Source of the DNA: Propionibacteriaceae bacterium UBA6238
GTDB taxonomy: Bacteria > Actinomycetota > Actinomycetes > Propionibacteriales > Propionibacteriaceae
NCBI GenBank assembly: GCA_002441465.1
Contig: DJWE01000042.1
Span: forward strand, 1-34,960
Direction of reading: 5' to 3'
DNA: 34,960 nucleotides
The notes under the pieces were generated by a model. That model was not told the origin of the DNA, did no database searches, and saw only the letters and a program-made list of their open reading frames with translations. Of the stretch, positions 24,525 to 33,135 are shown one piece after another. Numbering within the stretch: position 1 is the stretch's first letter; each line of letters starts with the position of its first letter. Made by a program: the position numbers and the translations under genes.

Positions 24525-27500
24525 TGGCGGGGCCGATCGACCCACGGCTCCTCCGCAGGGCCCGCGCGACCAGGGGTTACCTGGTCGCCGGGGTTGCGGT
24601 GGGCAGCGCGACAGCCATCCTGACGCTCGGTCAGGCATGGCTGTTGTCGCGTTCTGTCGCCGACATCTTCGCCACCGGGCAGCTGACCACCCTGACCTGG
24701 GCGGTCGGCGGGCTCTGCGTCGTGTTCGGCCTGAAGGCCGCGCTGTCGTGGGCCAACGAGTGGCTTGCGCAGCGGGCGTCCGCGGCGGTGAAGTCTCAGC
24801 TGCGCCGCGACATCATGACCGCGCGCGTGGATCGTCCGCTGGAGTCGACCGCGTCCGGCGGGTTGGTGACCCTGGTCACTCAGGGCCTGGACGGCCTGGA
24901 CGGCTACTTCAGCAAGTACCTGCCCCAGTTGCTGCTGGCGGTGACGGTGCCGCTCATCGTCGGCGTGGCGATCCTGACCTCCGACCTGCTGTCGGCGGTG
25001 ATCCTTGCCCTCACCCTGCCGTTGATCCCGGTGTTCATGGCCCTGGTCGGCTGGATGACCGAGGCGATCACGAGGCGGCGGTGGGCCGTCCAGACCCGGT
25101 TGGCCAACCACTTCGCCGACCTCGTCGCCGGCCTGCCCACGCTGCAGGTCTTCGGACGGGCGAAGGCGCAGGCCCGCGGACTCAAGGACAGCGAGGACAA
25201 GCACCGATCCGAGACCATGCGGACGCTGCGGGTCTCGTTCCTGTCCGCCCTGGTGCTGGAGCTGCTGGCCACCTTGAGCGTGGCCGTGATCGCGGTCACG
25301 ATCGGCTTCCGCGTGGTCTACGGCCAGCTGGACCTCACCACCGCACTGTTCGTCTTGATCCTCGCCCCCGAGGCCTACCTGCCGGTGCGCCAGGTCGGCG
25401 TCCACTACCACGACGCCGCCGACGGTCTGGCCGCGGTCGAGTCGGCATTCGCCCTGATCGACCCGCCCGCGGCCGCACCCACACCGGACGTCAGCGAACC
25501 CACGCCTGCGACGGCTCCTGCCGAGCAGGATGCCCTGCTCAGCGTCCGCGACGTCACCCACACCTATCCGGGCGCGGAGACCCGTGCGCTCGCACCGGTC
25601 TCCTTCGACATCGGTCCGGGCGAGGTGGTGGCTCTCGCCGGTCCGAGTGGAGCGGGCAAGACCACCCTGCTCAACGCCGTGATGGGCTTCCTCGCGCCGA
25701 GCGGCGGCACACTGTCCAGCGGTGGGCGGGCGCTCGACCGGTTCCCGGCCTGGCGCGACCAGATCGCGTATGTGGGTCAGGAGCCGGGCCTGCTGTCGGG
25801 GACGGTGGCGGACAACGTCCGGCTCGGCTTCCCGCACGCCACGGACGCCGCGGTTGCGGACGCGCTGCGCCGCGCAGGGGCACCGGACCTGCCGCCCGAC
25901 CAGCCGGTGGGCGACGACGCCGAAGGCGTGTCCGCGGGCGAACGCCGCCGGATCGCGGTCGCCCGGGCCCTGCTGCGGGTGACCCTGGGGCGGGCGAAGC
26001 TGCTGGTGCTCGACGAACCGACAGCGGGCCTGGACGCCGATACCGAGGCCGGCCTGCTGCACACGCTGCGCCGCCTCGACGTGGCCGCGCTCGTGGTGAG
26101 CCATCGGCCGGCGGTGCTCGCCGAGGCGGACCGCGTGGTGCGGATCGGGACGGCCGTCTCACCCCTTGTCCCGGCCCAGGGCAGGCCGAGGTCGACCGAC
26201 CGGATGGCTGGGCCCGAAGCCGGCGAGGTTCCGGAGGAACCGGCCGTCGAGGTGTCCGCGCCGGTCGACGCCGCGCCTGAGGCCCTGCCCGGCGTCGGCA
26301 GCCACGCAGGTGCCTCGCCCGACTCCGCACCGACGAGGACGCGGCCGCTGCTGCGGCGCCTGATGGACGCCGTCCCCCACTCCCGAGCACGGCTGGCCGG
26401 CTCGGCGCTGCTGGCGTTCTGCGCGACGGCCGCGTCGGTGGCCCTGATGGCGGTGTCGGCGTGGCTGCTCTCCCGGGCCGCCGAGCACCCGCCGGTGCTA
26501 TATCTGGAGGCCGCGGCGGTCGGCGTCCGCTTCTTCGGCATCTCGCGCGGAGCGTTTCGCTACACCGAGCGGCTGGCCAGCCACGACGTGGCCTTGAAGC
26601 TGCAGTCCGCGCTGCGCCTGGAGACCTACGCCACTCTCGCCCGCACCACGCTGCTCGGCACCCGTCGCGGCGACCTGCTGGCGCGGGTGATCAGCGACGT
26701 CGAGGCGATCCAGGATCTGGTCGTGCGGGTCTGGATTCCGTTCAGCTCCTCCGCCGCCGTCCTGGTCGTGACCGCGATCGGGATCTCCTTCTTCTCCCCG
26801 GGGTCGGCGCTGGTGCTGCTGGCCACGTCCGTGCTCGCCGCCGTGATCGTGCCCTGGCTGGCCCGGGTCGCGTCCGCCCGGGCGGACGCGGCGAGCGTCC
26901 CGCTGCGTGGCGAACTCGCCGATTCCGCGCGCGAGTTGTCCCGCACCGCCGCGGATCTGGTCGCCTACGGCGCGGCCGGCGACCGGCTCGACCGGTTCGT
27001 GGCGATCGACGAGAAGTTGCGTGCGGCGGCGGCTCGCTCAGCTGCGGTTCGCGGCATCGGCTCCGCCGCCCAGGTGATCGCGGCCGGACTCGCCGTGATC
27101 GGGGCTCTGGTGATCGGCGGGAACCAGGTCGCCGGCGGCACCATGGCTCCGGTGATGCTCGCGGTTGCCGTGCTCACCCCGCTCGCGCTGCACGAGGCAC
27201 TGTCCACCCTGATCGCGTCCGCCCAGACCCGGACTCGCGCCCGGGTGGCCCTGCGTCGTGTCGAGGACATTCTGGACGCCGAGCCGGTCGGCATCGGCGA
27301 CGTCGCCGACCCGGGCCGTCCGGTCGAGGATCCGGCACTGGCGGTGCGGGGTCTCGCCGCCGGCTGGCCGGGCGGACCGGCGGTCGTGTCCGGGCTCGAC
27401 CTCGACGTGCGCTCGGGCGAGAAGGTGGCTCTGGTCGGGCCCAGCGGCATCGGCAAGACGACGGTGGCCGCGACCGTGCTCGGACTCATCCCCCCGCGCT

Positions 27501-27907
27501 CAGGCTCGATCGAGGTGGACGGACGGATCGGCTACCTTGCCCAGGACGCCCACATCTTCACCACGACCGTGGCGGAGAACGTCCGGATCGGCAACCGCGA
27601 CGCCACCACCGGCGACGTGATCGACGCGCTGGCGAGGGCTGGACTCGACCTCGACCCGAAGCGGATCGTCGGCGAGGGTGGCGAGGCCCTCTCCGGTGGC
27701 GAGGCGCGCCGGGTGGCCCTGTCCCGGCTGCTGGTCGGCCAGTATCAGGTGCTGTTGCTCGACGAGCCCACCGAACACCTGGACGCGGTCACCGCGAACG
27801 CGCTGATCGACGATATCTGGACGACGAGCGCCGACTCCGCCGTCCTCGTGATCACCCACGATGCCGAACTGGTCGCCCGGTGCGACCGCGTGGTGAGCCT
27901 GGGCTGA
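24524..27907 (+). CDS. cydDC: Fused CydDC thiol/haem ABC transporter
   Basis: 1127 aa. Two ABC half-transporters in one chain, the actinobacterial fused form of CydD and CydC, needed to assemble cytochrome bd. The CydD half has a six-helix domain, then Walker A GPSGAGKTT, signature VSAGERRR, Walker B LVLDEPTAGLD and switch VVSHR. A Pro/Ala/Glu-rich linker (about 545-610) leads to the CydC half: a second membrane domain, Walker A GPSGIGKTT, signature LSGGEARR, Walker B LLLDEPTEHLD and switch VITHD. Both ATP sites look complete. The start overlaps the cydB stop. Confidence 0.95.
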
Positions 27908-27966
27908 ACCGCGCCCGTCCGCAGCGCCAGGACCACGGCGTCCACCCCGAGGAGCAGCGTTCGCGC

Positions 27967-28015
27967 CGAGGGCCTGGCCCAGGGGTCGAGCCCCCGGCAA
28001 CAAGGCTGGCCCTCG
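27967..28015 (+). terminator. Possible terminator of the cyd operon
   Basis: CGAGGGCC (27967-27974) pairs perfectly with GGCCCTCG (28008-28015) and encloses a second hairpin, GGGG-TCGAG-CCCC. It lies 60 bp after cydDC and ends just before the zinc operon promoter. There is no U tract. Confidence 0.4.
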
Positions 28016-28020
28016 ACGAT

Positions 28021-28049
28021 TTGACAGCCCCCTTCTTGAAGATGAGAAT
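28021..28049 (+). promoter_or_regulatory. Zinc operon promoter
   Basis: The -35 TTGACA (28021-28026) is perfect, the spacer is 17 bp and the -10 is GAGAAT (28044-28049), 7 nt before the ATG at 28057. The mRNA is therefore probably leaderless. The -10 lies inside the Zur-like box. Confidence 0.65.
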
Positions 28050-28057
28050 GATTCCCA
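28043..28057 (+). promoter_or_regulatory. Zur-like operator
   Basis: TGAGAATGATTCCCA is a 7-1-7 palindrome with one arm mismatch. It agrees at 12 of 15 positions with the TGAAAATGATTTTCA box I recall for actinobacterial Zur. It covers the -10 and reaches the start codon. With a zur gene ending the same operon, zinc-dependent repression is expected. Confidence 0.7.
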
Positions 28058-28995
28058 TGAAGATTTGGGGAACGCCACTCGCCGTCCTGACCACCGCTGC
28101 CCTACTCAGCCTGTCCGCCTGCGCGGCCTACACCGACGCGCCCGCCGCGTCGACCAGCGCGACCGCGACCGCGAAGCTGCAGGTGGCCGTCGCGTTCTAC
28201 CCCTTCGAGTTCATCGTCGATCGCGTCGGCGGCGACCAGGTCAGCGTCGAGAACCTCACCGCGGCGGGAGCCGAACCCCACGACCTCGAACTCACCCCGC
28301 AGCAGGTGGCGTCCTTGTCCACCGTCGACCTGGTGGTCTACCAGTCCGGCTTCCAGCCGGCCGTGGATACCGCCGTCCAGCAGGCGCAGCCAAGGGCAAC
28401 GGTCGACACCGCGTCCTTCCTCACGCTGATCGACGCGAGCGCTGACGGCGCCGCGGGTGAGACCGGCACCAGCGCGAAGGATCCGCATACCTGGCTCGAC
28501 CCGACCAACATGGTGACCATCGCCGAGCACGTCCGCGACGCGCTGAGCGCAGCGCACCCCGCCGACGCCCAGGCCTTCGCCGAGAACACCGAGACGCTCG
28601 TCGCCGATCTGGAACACCTCGACAAGACCCTGGCCGCCGACCTGAGCGGTTGCGCGATCACACCGTTCATCACCTCCCACGCAGCCTTCGGTTACCTGGC
28701 CAAGCGGTACGGCCTCACCCAGGTCGGCATCAACGGCGTCGAACCGGACGTCGAGCCCAGCGCCGCCCGTATCGCACAGGTCCAGCAGATCGCCCGGACG
28801 AACCACGTCACCACGATCTTCTTCGAAACCCTGGTCTCCCCGACCGTGTCGGAGTCGATCGCCGGCGACCTCGGCCTGAAGACCGACGTGCTCGATCCAC
28901 TGGAAGGGATCACCTCGGAATCGCGCGGCACCAACTACCTTGAGGTCATGACGTCCAACGGCGCAGCCTTGCAGAAGGCAAACCAGTGCTCCTGA
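28057..28995 (+). CDS. Zinc/manganese-binding lipoprotein (ZnuA-like)
   Basis: 312 aa. A cluster A-I solute-binding protein that captures metal outside the membrane for the ABC importer encoded next. A lipoprotein signal ends in LSAC with Cys22 as lipidation site. Predicted metal ligands are His75 (AEPHDLEL), His144 (DPHTWLDP), His208 (TSHAAFGY) and Asp280 (DPLEG). The His-rich loop found in many ZnuA proteins is missing. The Zur box and Zur gene favour zinc as substrate. In-frame ATGs at 28042 and 28048 are alternatives, but they lie upstream of the expected transcription start. Confidence 0.93.
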   Translation: MKIWGTPLAVLTTAALLSLSACAAYTDAPAASTSATATAKLQVAVAFYPFEFIVDRVGGDQVSVENLTAAGAEPHDLELTPQQVASLSTVDLVVYQSGFQPAVDTAVQQAQPRATVDTASFLTLIDASADGAAGETGTSAKDPHTWLDPTNMVTIAEHVRDALSAAHPADAQAFAENTETLVADLEHLDKTLAADLSGCAITPFITSHAAFGYLAKRYGLTQVGINGVEPDVEPSAARIAQVQQIARTNHVTTIFFETLVSPTVSESIAGDLGLKTDVLDPLEGITSESRGTNYLEVMTSNGAALQKANQCS

Positions 28996-29861
28996 TGTCG
29001 GACGACCCGAAGCCCGGCGACCCCGGCGGCGCCCGCGCGGAGTGGGCGCCGGCGGCACCCGCAGTCGTCGAGGCCTCCTTTGTCGACGTCGTGCTCAACG
29101 GCATCCCGATCGTGCGCGGAGCCTCCCTGGAGATCCACGCCGGTGAAGTGGTGGCGATCCTGGGCAACAACGGCTCCGGCAAGACCACCTTGATGCGCGC
29201 CCTGCTCGGGCTGGTTCCGCATCACGGCCAGATCTCGCTGTTCGGCACTCCGCTGGCGGACTTCCGTCGGTGGAGCCGAATCGGCTACGTGCCCCAACGG
29301 GGCGGAATCCTGGTTCAGCAGGCCACGGCCCGTGAGGTGGTCGCGAGCGGACGGCTCGGCACGCGACGTCCGTTCCTGCCCGCCTCCATCGCCGATCGCA
29401 GGGCCGTGACGGCCGCACTCGAGGAGGTCGGCCTGGGCGACCGGGGCCGGTACCCGTTCGTCCGGCTCTCCGGCGGCCAGCAGCAACGCGTCCTGATCGC
29501 GCGGGCACTGGCCACCGGTGCGGATCTGATGGTCTGGGACGAGCCGCTGGCCGGCGTCGACCGTAATACCCAGGAACTGCTCGCCGGCGTCGCCGCCCGG
29601 CTGAAGGAACGCGGCACGACGATCGTGATGGTGCTGCACGAGTTGGGCTGCTTCCGGACGTTGATCGATCGCAGCATCGTGCTCGCCGACGGACGGGTGA
29701 TGCCGCCGGGCTACAGCCACCACGAGCACGATCACGGGCACGGAACCGAGCCGGGCCACGACCACTCCGACCACGACCACCGCGCCGTCCACGGAGGGCA
29801 CGAGATCGACGAGATCGAACCTCCGCATACGACCCACACGGGCTTGGAGGAGGTCGGCTGA
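28995..29861 (+). CDS. Zinc ABC importer ATPase with His-rich tail
   Basis: 288 aa. The ATPase (about 25-235) has Walker A GNNGSGKTT, signature LSGGQQQR, Walker B LMVWDEPLAGVD and switch VLHE. It powers metal import through the permease at 29861. After the ATPase fold comes a tail of about 45 residues with more than ten His plus many Asp and Glu (SHHEHDHGHG, HDHSDHDH), likely a cytoplasmic zinc buffer or sensor. A 25-residue Pro/Ala-rich N-terminal lead precedes the domain. ATG at 28995 overlaps the preceding stop (TGATG); GTG at 28986 is an alternative. Confidence 0.93.
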   Translation: MSDDPKPGDPGGARAEWAPAAPAVVEASFVDVVLNGIPIVRGASLEIHAGEVVAILGNNGSGKTTLMRALLGLVPHHGQISLFGTPLADFRRWSRIGYVPQRGGILVQQATAREVVASGRLGTRRPFLPASIADRRAVTAALEEVGLGDRGRYPFVRLSGGQQQRVLIARALATGADLMVWDEPLAGVDRNTQELLAGVAARLKERGTTIVMVLHELGCFRTLIDRSIVLADGRVMPPGYSHHEHDHGHGTEPGHDHSDHDHRAVHGGHEIDEIEPPHTTHTGLEEVG

Positions 29862-30847
29862 TGGACCTGTTCTCCCTCGCATTCATGCAGCGCGCGGTGC
29901 TCGCCGCCCTGATCACCGGGATCACCGCACCGGCCATCGGCACATTCCTCGTCCAGCGCCGGCTCAGCCTGCTCGGAGACGGCCTGGGTCACCTCGCCGT
30001 GGCCGGCGTCGGCCTGGCCCTGCTCACCGGCACCGCGCCACTACCGCTCGCCGTCGCCATCTGTGTGGCCGGCTCGATCGGCATCGAGTTGCTCCGCGAG
30101 TCGGGACGGGCCAGCGGTGACGTGGGCCTGGCCATCTTGTTCTACGGCGGCCTGTCCGCGGGCCTGCTCCTGGCCGGTCTCGCCGGCCAGGGCACCGGGA
30201 CGCTCTCGGCGTACCTGTTCGGTTCGCTGCTCGTGATCAGCGCCAACGACCTGTGGTACATCACGATCCTGGGAGTGGTGGTGCTGGCTGTGACGATCGG
30301 GCTGCTGCCGCAGCTGTTCGCGGTGAGCGCCGACGAACCGTTCGCGCGCTCGATCGGGCTGCGGGTGCGCCTGCTCAACATCGTCGTGGTGAGCCTGGCC
30401 GCGATCACGGTGACCGTGTCGATGCGGACGGTGGGCCTGCTCCTGGTGAGCGCCTTGATGGTGGTGCCGGTGGCCACGGCCAACCACGTGGTGGTCGGTT
30501 TCCGCAATGGCTTGTTCACCGCGATGGGGCTGGGCGCGATCGCCGCGGTCAGCGGCACGGTCGGCTCGTACTACCTGAACACGGCCCCGGGCGCGCTGAT
30601 CGTCGTGATCGCGATCACCGTGTTCGCGCTCAGCTGGCCGGTGTCGCGGATACTCCAGCGGCGAAACCGTCCGATCCTCGAACTGCCCGACGACACCGCG
30701 CCGGTCGCCCACGAGCCCGCCGAGTCGCACCTCCACGTCCATGACACGGACTGCGGGCACGTCGCGGTTCAGCACGCCGGACACACCGACTACATCCACG
30801 ACGGGCACCGTCATGCCGCGCACGAGGATCACTATGACGAGCATTGA
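29861..30847 (+). CDS. Zinc ABC importer permease with His-rich tail
   Basis: 328 aa. An ABC-3 (ZnuB/MntB) family permease with about eight to nine helices over residues 8-265, including FLVQRRLSLLGDGLGHLAVAGVGLALL near the N-terminus and the cytoplasmic EPFARSIGLRVRLLN coupling segment. Beyond the last helix a cytoplasmic tail of about 60 residues holds many His (HLHVHD, HDGHRHAAHEDH) and one Cys. ATG overlaps the ATPase stop by one base. The 3' end overlaps the zur gene by 14 bp. Confidence 0.94.
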   Translation: MDLFSLAFMQRAVLAALITGITAPAIGTFLVQRRLSLLGDGLGHLAVAGVGLALLTGTAPLPLAVAICVAGSIGIELLRESGRASGDVGLAILFYGGLSAGLLLAGLAGQGTGTLSAYLFGSLLVISANDLWYITILGVVVLAVTIGLLPQLFAVSADEPFARSIGLRVRLLNIVVVSLAAITVTVSMRTVGLLLVSALMVVPVATANHVVVGFRNGLFTAMGLGAIAAVSGTVGSYYLNTAPGALIVVIAITVFALSWPVSRILQRRNRPILELPDDTAPVAHEPAESHLHVHDTDCGHVAVQHAGHTDYIHDGHRHAAHEDHYDEH

Positions 30848-31241
30848 ACGCCCTGCGAGCCCACGGCACACCCGGCAGCGAGCCGAGATCAGGCAGGCGG
30901 TGGAGGAGCAGGAAGGCTTCGCCACCGCACAGGAGATCCACGACCGGATGCGCCACGACGGTTCCGGCGTGGGCCTGGCCACGGTGTACCGCACCCTGCA
31001 AGGGTTGGCCGCCACGGGCGAAGTGGACGCGATCCGGACCCCGGACGGCCAGGTGGCCTACCGAACCTGCTCGCCGGGACACCACCATCACCTGATCTGC
31101 CGTTCCTGCGGCCGAACCGTCGAAGTGAGCATCCCGTCGCTGGAGGCTCAGGTGCGCGCACTCGCCGCCGAACAGGGTTTCGCCGAGGTCGAGCACGCCC
31201 TGGAGTTCTACGGCACCTGCACCGAGTGCGCCCGCGCCTGA
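30834..31241 (+). CDS. zur: Fur-family zinc regulator (Zur)
   Basis: 135 aa. The N-terminal winged helix (about 12-68) ends in LATVYRTLQGLAATGEVD. The metal-binding C-terminal half has HHHH at 83-86, CRSC (Cys89, Cys92) and CTEC (Cys129, Cys132), the four-Cys structural zinc site of Fur proteins. Within this operon, and with a Zur-like box at 28043, it is best called Zur; Fur itself is less likely. ATG at 30834 lies inside the permease gene, 6 nt after GAGG. Longer in-frame starts lie within permease coding sequence. It should repress its own operon when zinc is ample. Confidence 0.92.
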   Translation: MTSIERPASPRHTRQRAEIRQAVEEQEGFATAQEIHDRMRHDGSGVGLATVYRTLQGLAATGEVDAIRTPDGQVAYRTCSPGHHHHLICRSCGRTVEVSIPSLEAQVRALAAEQGFAEVEHALEFYGTCTECARA

Positions 31242-31260
31242 CCCTCATCCCCCCATCACA

Positions 31261-31300
31261 CAGTGAATCTGGGTCCCGACGTCGGGATCCAGATTCACTG
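31261..31300. repeat. 40-bp palindrome between convergent genes
   Basis: CAGTGAATCTGGGTCCCGAC (31261-31280) is followed without spacer by its complement (31281-31300), with a single G-T pair at 31273/31288. In RNA it would be a very stable hairpin for both zur and the convergent hydrolase, so it may act as a two-way terminator. It may also be a REP-like element; no U tract follows. Confidence 0.75.
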
Positions 31301-31309
31301 TCTGCGAGC

Positions 31310-32314
31310 TCAGGCGGGCTGCTCACTCACCAACGGCGCGACCAGGACGCCCGTCGCAGTCGGCTCTCCGGCACCGAGCCCGGCGAGCACCACGGCTGTG
31401 ACCTGCTCGGTCGTCCCGGTACTCGGCGAGAGCGGGTCGACGAAGTCGTGCATCCAGTTCAGTTCGGGGTCGATCATGGCCTCCCCGAAGGACGCGGAGA
31501 CCGGCCGGTACACCTCCTCCGCGAAGCTGCGGGCGACGTCCTTGCGGATCGCGAAATCCCCGGGGTTGGTGACCAGCACCGTCCGCTCGAGTTCGTGTCC
31601 CACCGGCACCGATCCGTCGTAGAGCCACTCCGACAGGTGCAGGAATGGCGTGATTCCGCGCAGGGGGAAGCCCGGGTAGGCGTGCGGGCTGCCCACGATC
31701 TTCGCCTTCACCCTGGGGTCCCACCACCAGTAGATGCGCGGCACGAGCCGCGGTGATTTCACGAACAGCCGCACCAGCGGCTGGGGAAAGCCCACCGGAG
31801 CGACCAGCGGCGCGGCCAGCACCAGGCGCGCAACCTCTCCACGCGTGGCCGCGGCCCAGCCGGCCATGGTCGCGCCGGCCGAAAGGCCGATCACCCAGAT
31901 CGGGTCGCCGAATCCGGCCGCGATGTCGATCACCGAGCCGATGTGGTCGACCAGCAGTTCCGGGGTGAGCTTCGCCAGGTCACGGGTGAGCACGTCGGCC
32001 TCGCCGTGGAAGGGCATCCGCGGAATCAGCACGCGGTAGCCGTGTGATCGCAGCTGTTCACCGACGGCGGCGAACTGGGACGGCGCGTTGGTGAAGCCGT
32101 GCCAGATCACCAACGTCGCCGACGACTCGCCGTCGGGCTCGAACAGGCGCGAGCGCGTGGCTTCGGGGACGCCCGCGTCGAGCGCGGCGAGTTCGGCGAA
32201 GCGGCTCCGCGCGGACGCCGGATCCGGCGCGGGACGTGGCGGACGCCGCGGCGTCGGCCCCAACCGCAGCCAGCGGCGGAACCAGACGGAATCGGTCGGC
32301 TGGAGGTCAGTCAT
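31310..32314 (-). CDS. Alpha/beta hydrolase
   Basis: 334 aa. A serine hydrolase with the oxyanion-region WHGFTNAPSQF, then PRMPFHGEADVLTRDL, nucleophile elbow GLSAGAT, and a late HDFVDPLSPST that may supply the catalytic His. It resembles carboxylesterase or monoacylglycerol lipase-like enzymes, but the substrate cannot be assigned. No signal peptide is seen; the basic, Pro-rich N-terminus (about 14-35) looks disordered. The ATG at 32314 has only a weak ribosome site (GGGAA). A possible -10 TAGCCT lies 30 nt upstream on the minus strand. Single gene. Confidence 0.85.
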   Translation of the reverse strand: MTDLQPTDSVWFRRWLRLGPTPRRPPRPAPDPASARSRFAELAALDAGVPEATRSRLFEPDGESSATLVIWHGFTNAPSQFAAVGEQLRSHGYRVLIPRMPFHGEADVLTRDLAKLTPELLVDHIGSVIDIAAGFGDPIWVIGLSAGATMAGWAAATRGEVARLVLAAPLVAPVGFPQPLVRLFVKSPRLVPRIYWWWDPRVKAKIVGSPHAYPGFPLRGITPFLHLSEWLYDGSVPVGHELERTVLVTNPGDFAIRKDVARSFAEEVYRPVSASFGEAMIDPELNWMHDFVDPLSPSTGTTEQVTAVVLAGLGAGEPTATGVLVAPLVSEQPA

Positions 32315-32404
32315 GAGCGGTTCCCGATCTGTGCGACTGCCGGGAGGCTAACACCGCTCGCCTCGCCTGCCGCGCTCCAACCTGACCAACACCTGAACGC
32401 GTCC

Positions 32405-32435
32405 TTGGGATCCATTGTGGATGGCTCGCTATGCT
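32405..32435 (+). promoter_or_regulatory. Possible promoter of the PLDc_N/SHOCT gene
   Basis: The -35 TTGGGA (32405-32410) and -10 TATGCT (32430-32435) are 19 bp apart. A small dyad ATCCA-TTG-TGGAT (32410-32422) sits in the spacer and could be an operator. Confidence 0.35.
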
Positions 32436-32487
32436 CCGCTGGCGCGCGGCACCCCGCCGCATGATCCCCGCCAACGAAAGGCTGAAC

Positions 32488-32874
32488 GTGCCTGACTTCT
32501 TCGTCAACCTGGGCAGCATCATTTGGTACACCCTGACGATCATCATCTTCATCTCCTACCTGTTCGCGCTGTTCGCGATCATTGGAGACCTGTTCCGCGA
32601 CCGTGAGCTGAGCGGTGGGCTCAAGGCCGTGTGGATCTTCTTCCTGGTCTTCTTCCCGTTCATCACCGCGCTGGTCTACCTGATCGCTCGCGGCGGCGGC
32701 ATGGCGAGCCGGGCAGAGGCCCAGGTCCGCCAGTCGAAGGCCGCGACCGAGGACTACATCCGTTCGGTCGCCGGCAGTCCCGCCGACGAGATCGCTCGCG
32801 CCAAGGCGCTGCTGGATGCCGGGACGATCACCACCGAGGAGTACGCCGCGCTGAAGGCGAAGGCGCTGTCCTGA
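32488..32874 (+). CDS. PLDc_N and SHOCT domain small membrane protein
   Basis: 128 aa. Two helices (IIWYTLTIIIFISYLFALFAII and GLKAVWIFFLVFFPFITALVYLI) form a PLDc_N-type module with the usual polar loop GDLFRDRELSGG. After a linker the C-terminus is a SHOCT domain (SPADEIARAKALLDAGTITTEEYAALKAKAL). Such proteins are common in actinobacteria and have no proven function; SHOCT is linked to oligomerisation. GTG at 32488 is 6 nt after GAAAGG (32476-32481). ATG at 32461 is in frame but has no ribosome site. Confidence 0.85.
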   Translation: MPDFFVNLGSIIWYTLTIIIFISYLFALFAIIGDLFRDRELSGGLKAVWIFFLVFFPFITALVYLIARGGGMASRAEAQVRQSKAATEDYIRSVAGSPADEIARAKALLDAGTITTEEYAALKAKALS

Positions 32875-32953
32875 CCGATTCTCCATCTCTGAGGTACCGA
32901 CGCGGGAGCCGCGACAGCCGGCTCAGCGCCTGACCTCCCAGCGGTGCAAACGC

Positions 32954-32985
32954 AGAGCCGCCGTCCATTCCCGGACGGCGGCTCT
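32954..32985 (+). terminator. Terminator hairpin
   Basis: AGAGCCGCCGTCC and GGACGGCGGCTCT form a perfect 13-bp stem with a 6-nt loop, followed by only two T. It lies 80 bp after the SHOCT gene and before the oxidoreductase promoter. A smaller hairpin, GAGCCG-N7-CGGCTC (32906-32924), precedes it. Confidence 0.75.
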
Positions 32986-33018
32986 TGGCGCATTCCCATC
33001 ATGACATGACATCCTGAC

Positions 33019-33036
33019 AATACCGGGGGTGGTATT
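33019..33036. promoter_or_regulatory. Palindrome AATACC-N6-GGTATT
   Basis: A 6-bp inverted repeat with a G-rich centre (GGGGGT) lies about 55 bp upstream of a possible -10, TAGATT (33092-33097), of the oxidoreductase operon. It is in a good place for a regulator site, but I cannot name the protein. Confidence 0.35.
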
Positions 33037-33135
33037 TCGGCCTCATCTGGTTGCATAAATGCCCTTGTCAACAGGCACGTCCGAGCGGGGGTAGATTGCT
33101 GTCGAAATCCCGCAATCCCGACGAAGGGCGCGCCC

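Noticed and set aside
27908..28056. Riboswitch upstream of the zinc operon
   Set aside because: The predicted transcript begins at or next to the start codon, so there is no 5' leader. The hairpin at 27967-28015 lies upstream of the promoter and fits a terminator of the cyd operon.
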